DNA from: Prorocentrum cordatum
Taxonomy: Eukaryota; Sar; Dinophyceae; Prorocentrales; Prorocentraceae
Direction of reading: 5' to 3'
Assembly (NCBI GenBank): GCA_963575745.1
Contig: CAUYUJ010003025.1
Location: 243,207 to 307,206, forward strand
DNA: 64,000 bases
Shown: positions 32,861 through 43,772 of the stretch, piece by piece
How the letters are laid out: the number at the start of each line of letters is the position of its first letter
How positions within the stretch are numbered: the first letter of the stretch is position 1
Made by a program: the position numbers and the translations under genes
The notes under the pieces: model-generated
The model's database searches: none
Seen by the model: the letters and a program-made list of their open reading frames with translations, nothing else
What the model was told of the DNA's origin: nothing

Positions 32861-33484
32861 TGCTATAACTTGTCCCATGTCGTCCGCCTTGGGATCGGGC
32901 TGTTATTCAGGAGAGACCACAGGGTGCTCGGGCATCGTACCGGGGGGAGGTCAGCCTCTGCTATAGGGCTGCTCTGAGCGAGGCGCCCGCTACGCGCCGC
33001 GCGCCGCTGCGTTTCCCGGGAACGAGGGGGCCGAGCGGCAGGGGGCCCACCGCTGCGTGAACAAGGCGGGCCCCCCACTGGGAGTCTAGGGGCCCCCTAG
33101 AATGTCGCTGACCAGCCCGCGCAGGTCGCCGTTTCGGATCATTTGCGCCTCGACGTCGTCCCGAAATGGGTTTCTCATCAGGATGGCAAAGGGCTTGTTC
33201 CTGCGTGCTTCTGCGCGCAGTCAGACAATGATTTCTGCGAGCTGTTGCGGGTTGGGGTAAGTCCGTTTAAGTGCCTCGCTTGTGCGGAGCCATTCCTGCA
33301 GGAGGGTAGTTTGCCGGCGTTGCAGGCATCGGGGATCGAAGTGCGCGCCGGCAGCGTCGTGCAGCTGCCGCCCCTCCAGTCTGAGGGCTGCTAGGTATGC
33401 CTCCAGTCCAATGGCCCGGGCGCGTTCGTGCTCGCTCGGTGGGCGTAGTCCGCGTGCCCGTCCGTGCTGCATGAGCCATCTGCC
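32861..33484 (-). pseudogene. Linker between methyltransferase and endonuclease
   Basis: Coding character continues: RAIGLEAYLAALRLEGRQLH (33221-33472), then past a stop FAILMRNPFRDDVEAQMIRN, then CPSTLWSLLNNSPIPRRTTW up to an in-frame TAG, after which QQHCLDDLRRALAAARNPTL runs into the endonuclease. No domain is recognised. Confidence 0.45.
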
Positions 33485-34771
33485 TCACGCAGCCACCGTG
33501 GCCTCATTGGTCCTTGATTCCCTTTCCCTGCCTGCGCATACGAGTTGGCAGCCCGCCTGCACCCCTCCCCACTCATTCTCCCATGCGTCCAGGATGTTCC
33601 GGATGCGTGTTTTGACCGCTTCCAGATTGCCCAGGAACCAGCGCTGGTCGTGATCCAGGTCAGAAAGTAGGTGACGCACTCCAGTCTGGTACATGCTGGG
33701 TCGAAGTTCGTCTTGGTTTCCACGTGACCTTGTCCAGGTGGGGACGATTCCGTCGTGTCGGAAGGCCCATCTGGGCTCCCAGGGTGGGGCAATCCTCTGT
33801 GTAGCCTGCAGGTCCTCTGGATGCGATGGAGGGAAGGACTCCAGCCAGGTGCGCTGCCGTGGTCCAGGTGCCCAGTCCGTGACATTCGTGATCTCCGCGT
33901 TGCTTGCGGGTGCGTGGCCCAGTGCTTCTCGCATGCTATCGCGGCGCACCCCTTGCATTGGGTGAACGTTTTCACAGATCGCGTGCACGTAGATGTCGTC
34001 GCGTCGTCTGGCAGCATAGTGTCTGGCAGCATAGTGTAAGGCAAGAGGCACCGCAAAGAAGTGCCGCGATGCACGCCCGGCCAGCCCATCCCATCCCCCA
34101 TGGGTCCCGGCCCTGGAGAGATTGTTGCACGGGCTGCTGGCCACCACCAGCAGTAGGCAGTGTGTGGCGAGTCGATAAAACAATCCCACCGGGAGGTGCC
34201 TTCGGGTCCTTGCGTGAACGGGTCCCATGCGTCGTGCGACAGCCAGGTGTGTGCGGGTCTTCCGTCATATAGGCGCATCTCCCGCTCGGGACGTGCCAGA
34301 GTTCCCCGACTCGTGCTGCAAGGTTTGTGTCGATCTCCACGTATGCAGAGATATATGGAAGGCGCAGGTGGCCCGCAGCTCTGCGGCCAGTTGCCCTTGT
34401 GCCGGTCTCGCCGTGCCGGCGCCGTCGAAGAGCGATACGAGGGCGAACATAGGTGTCCCAGGTGCTGCCGTGCTCACTAAAGGCGCTTGGGGAGCTGGGG
34501 GTACATGGCGGCGCGCCTGCACCCAACGCATGCTGCTGGACACGTCGCTTGGGAACGCCATGGGCTGCACCTTGACAATCACGCCTGCACACGCCAGTTC
34601 GTCTACTGCGCTTGCAATGGTGTCATGGGTCCAGGTGCCCTCTCGGAAGTACGCGTGTATCAGCGGGTCTTGCGGGAGCACTGGGGCCACGCCTGTATTC
34701 CGGTCGGTCGCGCGTTGCCAGGCAGCCAGCAGCACGTCGCGCGCGTTTGGGGGGGTGGCCGTGCCGTGCAC
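33485..34771 (-). pseudogene. DNMT3-like cytosine-5 DNA methyltransferase domain
   Basis: Motif I (cofactor binding) is FALVSLFDGAGTA at about 34410-34450. EIDTNLAARVGELWH follows in a second frame. Motif IV is VVASSPCNNLSRAG with the Pro-Cys pair near 34130; motif VI is HAICENVHPMQG near 33970; a motif VIII-like PRQRTWL is near 33860. SPCNxLS, ENV and RxR-type spacing resemble the DNMT3 group, which methylates cytosine in DNA. The motifs span three frames. A 15-bp in-frame tandem duplication (34006-34035) lies between motifs IV and VI. Methyltransferases inside dinoflagellate retrotransposons have, to my memory, been reported. The placement just upstream of EN supports membership in the LINE-like polyprotein. 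Confidence 0.75.
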
Positions 34772-35980
34772 GTGTCCGGATCGGCGCCGGTTGTACCTTG
34801 GCGCCTCTGCTGTGGACCCATCGATGGTGATGCGCTGGTGCTGCCTCCCTGTCGCGGCCTTCCGGGCGTGGCGGTGCCGCCGCCGGGGGTCTGGGTGGCT
34901 GCCGTCGTTGGGGGCCTGTTGTAGTGCTGAGGAGCAGGTGGGTCAGGTACGCCAGGATTGCACGGAGGCCTGGGTGCGGTGGCGCCTCTCGTTGGGGCGG
35001 TGGGCGGGGCCATCCGATGCCCCTCTAGCGCGGCCGGGGCGTCTGCGTCCGCGGCGGGGCGCCGGCGGCCTCGGGGATCGGTGGTGCGTGATCTTTGCCT
35101 CCTCCCGTCCGAGTTGGCGTGGGCGTCGCGTTCCGTTTGGCACTGTGTCACTGTGCAGGAGAGTTGCGTCCGCGCGGGGGTCCCTGGATACATCGTGCGG
35201 TCTGAGCGCTCGGATCCGCCTGGTGTCTCCCATCTGCGCCTACGGGGCTGGGGCCTGCTGGTGCGGCGGTAGTGCTGGGCCGTTCCTCCAGCTCTTCTTG
35301 CGCTGCTTCCTGCCTGTCACCGGTGGGCTCGGTGTTGTGTTGCGCAGTGTGCGTTCTCGGGTCGCCGTCGCTGGTGGGGGGCTGGATTGATATTTGCTGC
35401 GGCTCCTGGCGGTCAGCCTCCCTGGGTTTGCGCGGTCAGTGGCGCTGCCAGCACTTGACCCAGTGATTGCCTCAGCGCTTCTCTGTTCTCCTGGCCCTGC
35501 TGTGGTGTGGCTGGCGGCCTGTAAGAGTCCCGCCAGGGTGAAGGTTGCGGGGGTGCCCGTCGCATCCTCGGTGGCGGCTGTCAGGATCTGCGGGCCCCTT
35601 TCTGCCGCCTCGCGGAGCAGGCCTAGGCAGAGCGCAGGGTGGAGTGGATCCATTGGTTGCGCCAGCACCTGGCAGCCTAGCTGCCTTGCTCGTTGCCGTA
35701 GTCGAAGACAGGCGGAGTCCACTCCTAGAGCGCCGTTGACTCCGGCCGTGGAGACGGGGCTGACAATCCCGAAGCGCGGTGGGGAGCCCGGCAAGCATGC
35801 GGTGTTCCAAAGAGTTTCGAGCGCGTCAACTGCAGTTGGGCTGAGTCCACGGTTGCCCCAGATGTTCCTTGCGCGAGCGCGCAATACGTCTGTGGACGCA
35901 GCCCATATCAGCCATACGAGTAGGTCATTCCACGGCCCTCCTTGCCCTCTGTTCTCGGTTCCAATGATAGTGGCGGTCGT
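34772..35980 (-). pseudogene. Polyprotein segment upstream of methyltransferase, unrecognised
   Basis: A 214-codon frame at 35240-35884 (NIWGNRGLSPTAVDALETLW, then CLRLRQRARQLGCQVLAQPM, then ATFTLAGLLQAASHT) appears to continue the 620-codon block before it after a shift near 35980. The C-terminal part is Arg/Ser/Thr/Pro-rich (RKQRKKSW). A Pro/Thr-rich linker fills 34800-35200. No family is recognised. Confidence 0.4.
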
Positions 35981-37843
35981 CTAGTTGTCGTGGCGGCTGT
36001 TGAAAAGCGCGGTGAGGGCGTGCACAGCGTGGCTTGTGAGTCTCTCCCAGTCGGCTTCAAGTGATGGGTGGAGGCCAAGACCCGGCGGTCCAGGTGCGCC
36101 CCTGCACAACGGGTCAGCCGGGTTAGCTCTTTCCGCCAGCCCTTGCGCCGCTCCTGGCGTCGGTGGCGGGGGGGGGTCGCTACCGCGCACTGTCTGTGGT
36201 TGTGCATCTTCTCGGTCGCAGGCGTCGGGGGCCCCCAGGTGGGGGGGGTGGTCGTTCGGGCGGGCCGCTGGGGTGCGACTCCTTTCTGTTTCCCTGGTTT
36301 GCGGCTGTCCGATCTCAGCGCGAGCTGTCGTCCTCGTGTCGTGGGGGTCGGTGGGCGCCGTGACGCCGTCGTCTGCGCCGTGAACGGGGCTATCCGTACC
36401 CTCGGCTGCAGTTTCTGCAGTGCTCTGTCCACCTGTCCCGTAGGTGGTCGCTGCGCGTCGCCCATGCTGTCGGGTCGCGCGCCGCGCGCGTGCTTGTTGT
36501 CGGGGGTGTGCTCCTTCATTCGTTCCCGCTCTGTTGGCTGTACCTGGATTGGGTGTCCGGCCGCGGGCGTGGGCAGGGGGGGTGGGGGCTGGCGCAGGGG
36601 AGGCTCGTGGGTTGGGGTGCGCGTTCGCGTCCACCTGAATGGGGCCGTCTGGTTCCATTCCTTCTGCTCCGCATCCCGGTTCCCTGCCTCTCGCGTTTCT
36701 TCCTGGCCCTCCGCGCTGTCTATCTGATAGGTGCTGGTGGTAGACCCGCTCCCACAGAGTTCCGAGGGCGTGATTGGCGCCATCTGTCATGCTGTGGGAT
36801 GTGAGCCCCTCGTCCGGGGGCCGGGCGTCGCGCGCCCCTGGGGTCGTTAAGTGGGGGCTGTGACCGTCGAAGTCCGCGCTCGGTGGTTCTGTAGTCCACT
36901 GTGCGAACGGGTTCATCCGCAAGGCTGCCTGTCCTACACCAAGCTCCGCGGCCAGGTGGTCGAAGTGGTCGCGGTCCAGGGTGGCTGCCTGAATGTGCTG
37001 GAACAGCCAGCATACGATGCCCATAGCGTGCCTGGAGTCGGTGACCGGCCGGTCTGTCAGTGATCGGTCGGCTTCTACCCTCATCCTAGCTCCGATCCAG
37101 TTGGCCAGGGCGTGTACCCTATGTGTCGGCAGTAACTCAGCAAACGCCCCACGCGCGAGTTGTGCCGCCCTTAGGGCATCGGGGCATGCTTCTACCAGTC
37201 CACCCTCGGGTGGTGGGTCGTCCTGCGCTCGCTGCAGTATCGCATCTCGCATGCGGGGGTATTGTGCAGGCATGGTTGGGCCTGGTCGCGGAGCGGGGGC
37301 CGCGCGCCTTGTTTGGGTCGCCCGTGGGGGGTTTGAGGCGGCTAGCCCCAAGGACTCTGGCGAGGGCGGGGGTGGGCGGTCGTAAGTTCTTCGCGCGATC
37401 CAGGCATCGCCGATCACAGCCTTGGCGTGGATGTGTACAGGGGGGGCGTATCCGTGCATGGCGGCTGCGGTGCCCGCCATCGCTGGGAGGCCGATGGTGC
37501 ACCAGCAGGGCAGTGCAGGCATGTAGTTGGTCGTTTCTCCCGCGGCCTGGACTACCGCGTGCCCGCTGGAGGATATTGCCATAATGATGTATTCGCCTGG
37601 GTCAATGCGGGCGTCGACGTCGCGTGCCCCGCCCTGTTGCCCTCGCTCGAGCACTAGTGGCATCGGGCCGATGCGATCGTCGACCCAATCTGTGGCGAGG
37701 GCGCGAGGCCCGATCCTTGCGAGCATGTCTGCGTGGGCCGCGTCTGGGTCGGTGGCGGGGGCGGGCCAGGGTCTGCTTAGGAGGCGGCGCGCACCATGCC
37801 CTACTGTCGTGCCCATTAGTGGCAGGCGTCGGTGGGCAGGCAA
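35981..37843 (-). pseudogene. Large unrecognised polyprotein block
   Basis: A 620-codon frame. The first half looks folded: PGEYIIMAISSSGHAVVQAA, YMPALPCWCTIGLPAMAGTA, AHLIHAKAVIGDAW-like strands, then a helical part (MGIVCWLFQHIQAATLDRDH, ALGTLWERVYHQHLSDRQ). The second half is a Pro/Arg/Ala/Thr-rich disordered linker. It ends GLHPSLEADWERLTSHAVHA before a stop at 35981. No family is recognised. Confidence 0.45.
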
Positions 37844-39100
37844 CCAGGGTTCCGGGCACAGGTGCAGTATTTCGGCCCCCCCCCAACCTGCATTCCGCGA
37901 AGGTCCATTCTGGCAGTGGTGACGACTTGTGGGTGCTCCGCCGCCCGCCTGGCGGCCGCCGCGCCCGGCCGGGCTGCTTCTCTCACGCGGTCGTCTAGTG
38001 CGCTGTCAGTGCCAGGGGTGCGCCTCGCGGGCTCTTTGGCGTGGGTAGCCGGGAAGATGCGGATGTGTTGTCCGTTTAGGGTTAGGAGGCCGGCGGCCCC
38101 GTAGGCCGCCTCCATGGTCTGCTCAGCACCCACGAAGTACCACCTGGGCCATGTCCCGATAGGCGTCGATGTCGGGATGCCAAGCGTGTACGTGTGCAAC
38201 GGTTCATACGGCACTGTCCCTCAGGATTTCTTGGACCGCGTGTCGGACCGTGTCCAGGTCAACTTGGCCTTCTGTGGCGACGTTCCAGCGTAGGAATGAT
38301 CCTGCTTCAGGGTCCACAGTGCGCACCAGGGATGGGCCTCCTGTCCAGGGATCAGCCATGGCGATGCGTCGGGGGGAGACCGCGCTTGTTTGACCGTTGC
38401 AGGCCAGCGCCGTGGGTACTTGCGACCGGATATACCGAATGATGGGCGCCGCCGTGGATTCAGGTGTGTTGATCAGCATGATCCCGGATGCCGCGATGCC
38501 CACCCTGTGTCCCAGGGCTGCTGCGGCCTGCGCGGCGATAGGGTAGGCGAGACAGAGGCTGCCCCGCCGCAGTGGGATATGGACGACGTCTGCGGTCTCG
38601 TGCTGTCTCCATACTGCGGTGGGGATTTCGGTGAGTGCCCGTTGCTGGGCCGCCGCCTGTACGCTCACGATGACGCGGTTGACGTCGACAGGCCTGGAGT
38701 CCCGCATGCGGATCTTGATGGCGTGATGGACCAGAGGCTCTATTCCTTGTTGAAGGAACTCTGGGTTGCGCCCGAGTTGCGTGATGTTGGTGGCCCATTC
38801 AAGCTGGTGCCCATGCGACTCTAAGTCCCGTTGAGTGCGCGTTATGAGAGCGACGACGTGCTCGTTGCCGGAGTCGGGGGTGAGGATGTGAAGGGTGTCC
38901 TTTAGGTCGGCATTGCCGTTTTCCCAGTGCACCACTACACTGGGGGCGTGTCGTAAGCGCATGGGCCTGGCCAGGATGTTGATCTGCACGGCAAGAATCT
39001 GCATGGGGCCGCGGTTCTCGGCCAGCGGTCCTCCGACTTGTACCAGATGGTTGGCTCTGCTGAGTGCCCGGTGTCCCCAGAGCGTGTGTGCGGCGGCCGT
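37844..39100 (-). pseudogene. Unrecognised block following the RING region
   Basis: The frame at 38204-39397 carries MTAAAHTLWGHRALSRANHL, PMQILAVQINILARPMRLRH, HIPLRRGSLCLAYPIAAQAA and IMLINTPESTAAPIIRYIRS. A second frame (37816-38214) continues with RWYFVGAEQTMEAAYGAAGL and a Cys cluster YCTCARNPGCLPTDACH. The beta/alpha pattern suggests a folded domain, which I cannot name. Both ends are frameshifted relative to their neighbours. Confidence 0.4.
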
Positions 39101-40398
39101 CATCCCAGTCGGGTCTGGGCCTCCTGGTGTAGAACCCGCTCGTGTCCGAAGACGACCAAGTGACAGGGGACATCCTCGAGCTGGATAAGGCCGACCAGGG
39201 CGCCCACTTGAGTGGCGTTGGTGTCTACTGCCATGATAACAGGAGGCGGGGGCGGGATCTGCGCCTCTGGACACTCGGTAGCTCTCCTTGAGTAGTCCAG
39301 GATCTCTCTCACTCCGTCGTGTCCAGCCTCGTTGGGGAACGTGAATGTCGCTGCTGTGTTGTCGATGGGCCTGATTCCGACCAGTGCCCGCGGACATATC
39401 ACAATGGTTGCTCGTAGCTCTCGAATCGCTGCCGCGACTATGGACGTGGGCGTGTGGACTGGTCCTCTCGTGCGTCCGTGGCTGATTGTGTTAACTCTGA
39501 CTACCACGTTGCACCACCTCTCGTGGGTCTCCAGTCGCGCCCTTTCGTTCGGGGGTTCAGTCTCCGGGTGACTGGATGCTGCTCTGCTCGATTGTGTTCC
39601 TTCGCGTGGTGGCCCTTGCAACTCGGAGTTCCTTTCTGACGTCGCCTCATTCGCGGGCCCGGGTGAGCAGGTGGCCATGGTGGCCTGCCGTTGTGTGAAC
39701 GCACGCTGCCATCGGATCATGCGCCGTAGCTTGTCCGCATCCTCGTGGGAGTGTGTCTGAGGCCGAGGGCCGGCGGTGCCATCGGGTCGGAGCCGTGCGA
39801 CCCCTTCTAGGACGCTGGTGGCCCATTGTGTTTCGGCCTCCGTTGCTGGGGGTAGAAGGGTGTCCTCTTCCCGTCCGTCGCCGTCTTCCGCCATGCTGTC
39901 GTGGTCTTCTGTCGTGTTGGGCTGTGCGGGGGAGGCAGGGACTGCGTTCCCACTCTCCGCCCCTTGCGCAGGCGCGTCTGGCGCTGCTGGAGCAGGTGGT
40001 TCGATGACCTGGAGGGTGTCACCGTTATCCTCGCCGCGGCACAGCGGACACTGACGCTCGTTCCTTCTTTGTCGCATTCTCCAGTCCTCGGGGCAGTGAG
40101 AGTGCGCTCGGTGCCCACATGGTATTGTGCTGGACACACTCCCGATCATGATGTCCTGGCAGATCGGGCATCGTTCCCTCGTGGCATCCATCTGGGAGGG
40201 GGGGGCAGGCGGTGGGCAAGCCCTGGCCACGGCGGCTGTCAGTTCGTTGTATACGAAACGCCCCTGCTGCCCCCCTTCTCTGGCGGATTCCTGCATAAGA
40301 CATGCTAGGTGTCTTAGGGTGTCCCCATAGCGCTCCGGCGCTGAAGGGTTCGCATGCAGGAAACGCCTCTGCGGGCATGCCGGTGGCCACCGCGGCAA
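39100..40398 (-). pseudogene. RING finger protein, N-terminal part of the LINE-like element
   Basis: A 432-codon frame with CPICQDIMIGSVSSTIPCGH, then RAHSHCPEDWRM and RQCPLCRGE (residues about 76-122). This is a complete RING-type Cys/His pattern, a fold usually found in E3 ubiquitin ligases. It is followed by a Glu/Asp/Pro/Ala-rich linker and a helical/strand part (RWCNVVVRVNTISHGRTRG, IVAAAIRELRATIVICPRAL). It overlaps the next frame by about 300 nt. A role as ligase or as nucleic-acid-binding ORF1-like factor cannot be told from sequence. Confidence 0.6.
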
Positions 40399-40952
40399 AG
40401 CTCACGAGCTGCGCCGGCGATAATACCGTTGCTCGCCTGGGCCATCTTGCGACAACGTCGACGGGTCCTCCATCAATCCGACTCCTCACGAGCAGCGGTC
40501 ACAGCAGAGAGCGGCAGTGGGGGCGCAGGATGAGCCACATTACGGCCGATAGCCATTGGCCTTGATTAGCGCCAGGGCTCGGGATATCCCTTAGCATGTC
40601 GCGCACCCTTTGCGCCGCGGCGCCGTCCACCGAGCCGTCGTCGGGTAGCGCGGTGGGGGGGGGCGTTGGCGTCTTCATCGGTTTGGTCCCTGCGGTCTAG
40701 TGCACTGGCGATGTCGTGGATGGTCAGCATCGTGCGCCATTCCGGCTGGTGCGTGATGGTGCGTGGCAGGATGCGTGCGCTTGATCTGTTGAGGGTTGAG
40801 GGTGCGATGGTCGGCGGGCGCGGCGGTGCTGCTGTTGTCGTCCGTGCGTCGGGCCTGTGGAGGTCCCTGAGGCGCGGGCGGTTCGCGCGCCCCCCTGGGG
40901 AGGCGGTGCGCCTGCTCCTTGTGGCCCTAGCATCACGTCGGCTTGTGCCCAT
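40399..40952 (-). pseudogene. Putative start region of the LINE-like polyprotein
   Basis: The frame at 40025-40489 begins MRSRIDGGPVDVVARWPRRA and VLSPAQLVSFAAVATGMPAE, then apparently joins the RING frame by a shift near 40330. The frame at 40566-40952 is Arg-rich with TMLTIHDIASALDRRDQTDE. Either could hold the true start. No promoter is recognisable. Confidence 0.35.
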
Positions 40953-41219
40953 CCGCGCGGATCCGCGAGGTCAATCAAGTGCTCCTGTTGCCGCGCGTGT
41001 AAGCAGCCCCACTCTTGAAGGGGGGGGCGTTCAGGCCGCTCCTCTGCGAGAGGGTGCGCGCCTCTCATCGCAGGATTACGAGCGCGTCTCCGCTCGTCGT
41101 CGCGCCCCTTCCCTCCCACCATTCTACCATGATCCGGAAGGCGTTGAGTGGTACTCCGGCGGTCCGACCGTAGCTTGCCGGGACAGCTACGCGGGACACA
41201 GTCTAGCCTTGTTTTCAAA

Positions 41220-41340
41220 AAGGCGAGGGATCCGTCATCGCAGCGGTTTTTTGGTCAGAACGCTCTTTTCCAGCAGCTTATGGGTGTTATGTTTATATAA
41301 CGCCAGAGGAAAACCCCAAGCAGCGGATGGTTTGAAGGTT
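41220..41340. other. Short unassigned stretch
   Basis: Lower-GC DNA separating the LINE-like 5' region from the GATC-rich repeat. No feature is supported. Confidence 0.4.
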
Positions 41341-41620
41341 AGTGATATGGATATTGATATTGAGATCGATTGTGAGATCGATCGTGGAAGCGATAGTGAG
41401 GACGATTGCAAGGTCGATCGTGAGACCGATCGTGAAATCGATTAAAAGAGATCGATCGTGAGTTCAAGCGTGAGATCGCTGGTGCGATTTATCGTGAGAT
41501 CGATTGAGAGATCGATCGTGAGATCGATTGTGGTATCGGTAGTGATATCGATATAAAGGTGGATCATGAGATCGATGGTGAGACCGATCGATAAGAAAGT
41601 CGGCCCCGAACAAATAACTG
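41341..41620. repeat. GATCGATCGTGA-type tandem repeat
   Basis: Imperfect repeats of GAGATCGATCGTGA and GATATCGAT variants, rich in GATC and CGATCG palindromes. It is AT-richer than its surroundings. Confidence 0.85.
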
Positions 41621-41856
41621 GGACCCGGGAACCCAGCCTGCTACCAAAATCGGCGGGACATGTTCGCCAAATCTTTCAACTTCCGCTAGGACTCCTTCTG
41701 TGCAAACACTGATTGGGGAATACAATGTGTATGCTGCATATATCCGTAAGGGCTTCGCCCCCCGCCGCCGGCCCCCTCTCTCGGAGAATGGGCCATGGAA
41801 GAGCGAAGTCATGAGGCTTTAGCTTTGCCGTGAAGCAGTGTCGGGACCTATTTGTT

Positions 41857-42768
41857 TTTCGACCCTGACCCCGCCGATCTGCGTGAGGGGTGCCGCCGAA
41901 TATCAGACATGTGGCAGATCCCTTTTGTTTTTGGACCCTGACCCTACGGATCTGCGTGAGGGGTGCCACCGGATTTCCGAAATGTTGCGCATCCCATGTG
42001 TTTTTGGACCCTGACCCCGCCGATCTGCCTGAGGGGTGCCGCCGAATTTCAGAAATGAACCAAATCCCATATGTTTTTGGACCCTGACCCCGCCGATCTG
42101 CGTGAGGGGTGCCGGGGAATTTCAGAAATGCGGCAAATCACTTTTGTTTTTGGACCCTGACCCCGCCGACCTGCGTGAGAGGTGCCACCGAAATAAAAAG
42201 TGTTGCAAATCATTTGTGTTTTTGGACCCTGACCCCGCCGATCTGCGTGAGGGGTGCCACCGAATTTCCGAAATGTGGCAAATTCCTTGTGTTTTGGGAC
42301 CCTGACCCCGCTGATCTGTGTAAGGGGTGCCACCGAATTTAAAACATGTGGCAAATCCTTTCTGTTTTGGTACCCTGACCCCGCCGATCTGCATGAGGGG
42401 TGCCGGGGAATTTCAGAAATGCGGCAAATCACGTTTGATTTTGGACCCTGACCCCGCCGATCTGCGTGAGGGGTGCCACCGGATTTCAGAAATGTGGCAA
42501 ATCCCATGTGTTTTTGGACCCTGACCCCGCCGATCTGCGTGAGGGGTGCCACCGGATTTCCGAAATGTGGCAAATCCCTTGTGTTTTTGGACCCTGATCC
42601 CGCCGATCTGCCTGAGGGGCGTCAGGAATTCAGAAATGTGGCAAATCCATGCGTTTTTGGACCCTGACCCCGCCGACCTGCGTGAGGGGTGCCACCGGAT
42701 TTCCGAAATGTGGCAAATCCCTTGTGTTTTTGAACCCTGACCCCGCCGATCTGCGTGAGGGGTGTCAA
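41857..42768 (+). repeat. 73-bp tandem array, about 13 copies
   Basis: GACCCTGACCCCGCCGATCT starts at 41861, 41934, 42007, 42080 and so on at a steady 73-bp spacing to about 42732, with small deletions near 42615-42660. Since 73 is not a multiple of three, each frame reads a similar short peptide in rotation, and open frames on both strands are by-products. Flanking DNA at 41630-41850 and 42770-42990 has no supported gene. Confidence 0.95.
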
Positions 42769-42997
42769 TTTTTTCCCTCTAGGAATTCTGAGAGCCCTCT
42801 CGGGGGGTGCTAACCAGGGTGGTTTTCGGCTCTCCCCCTCGCGCGGACAGTAACAATTTACAGTAGGAAGCAGAAAGCAGTATTGTAACAATGGAAACTG
42901 GAAACTGGAACTGGCGCAGGGAGCAGCAAGCTTAATCCTCGCAGCCTGATGGCCCCGCAAGGGGGCCGGCGGATAATCATATCAACCAAATTGGTAC

Positions 42998-43086
42998 GAG
43001 GAGCTTGAGGAGGAGGAGGAGGGGGAGGAGGAGGAGGAGGAGGAGGAGCAGGACGAGGAGGAGGAGGAGGAGGAGGAGGAGGATGA
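42998..43086 (+). repeat. GAG trinucleotide tract
   Basis: Near-perfect GGAGGAGGA run of about 90 bp, purine-only on the plus strand. Confidence 0.95.
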
Positions 43087-43599
43087 GGAAGGGGTGGGCG
43101 AACGAGGGTCACGGCGCGGTGGCGGTGGCTGTTTTCCGCGAGTTTCCGATCCCAGTGCAGGTGCCGCGCGGTGGCGGTTCTCTGTTGAAGGTTGCCGTTG
43201 ATTGGGAGCTCTGCCGCCGAGCTTTGCCTGCGAAGGTAATCGCGCTTCGCGCTTCGTGGGGTGCGAAATTGGGTGCCATAGTTTAGTTATGTACCAATGG
43301 CACGCCACAAATCAGGTTGCCGGCAGGGCAAGTCAAAGTGACATCAGAGCGTGAATTACCTACCCCGCTTTCGCTTCCAGGCAAAACCAAGTCATACCAC
43401 GCGCCTCCTCGTCAAGCGGCCTGACCAGTACAGGCCGTAGTTTGGCATCGCTTGGTATCTCTTGGAAGCGAGGGTGGTCAAAAGCGAGGTAGGTTTGTTT
43501 GCCCCCTATGACAGGACCAGAGTGGGCAGCAACAGGTAGAGGGCGCACAGCGTCGGGTGGCCATAGGGAGGCTTGTGGCGATGGTGGGAATCGGGACCG

Positions 43600-43716
43600 C
43601 TTCGCATGTCGCCTGGAGGCTCGGACGAGATCTCTAACGAGGTGCAGGACTTCATTAAGAAATGGGACCTCGAGGAGGCGTCGGTCTGGGGGCCAGCGCT
43701 GGCACATGACCGCCCG
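43600..43716 (+). other. Possible short exon remnant
   Basis: One frame reads SPGGSDEISNEVQDFIKKWD and LEEASVWGPALAHDRPV just before a TG microsatellite. The helix pattern is protein-like, and the TG run could be the start of an intron, but no splice partner is demonstrable. Weak call. Confidence 0.25.
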
Positions 43717-43729
43717 GTAGTGTGTGTGT

Positions 43730-43772
<43 letters not shown>

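Larger units (their letters stand above)
20100..40952 (-). mobile_element. Giant LINE-like non-LTR retrotransposon with extra enzymatic domains
   Basis: On the minus strand, domains follow in one direction for about 20 kb: RING finger (40.2 kb), DNMT3-like methyltransferase (34.4-33.8), AP endonuclease (32.8-32.0), RT (31.8-30.3), RNase H (28.7-28.0), SF1 helicase (26-24.4), basic C-terminus (20.75). Coding character is nearly continuous. It is broken by frameshifts and isolated in-frame stops (TAG near 32860, TAA at 27972-27974, TGA at 24436). EN, RT, RNase H order defines a non-LTR element. That helicase and RING belong to the same element is inferred from collinearity, shared strand and lack of any intervening boundary. 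The alternative is two nested or adjacent elements. Confidence 0.65.

Noticed and set aside
41857-42768. CRISPR-like array
   Set aside because: Units are contiguous 73-bp tandem repeats without unique spacers, in a eukaryotic context.
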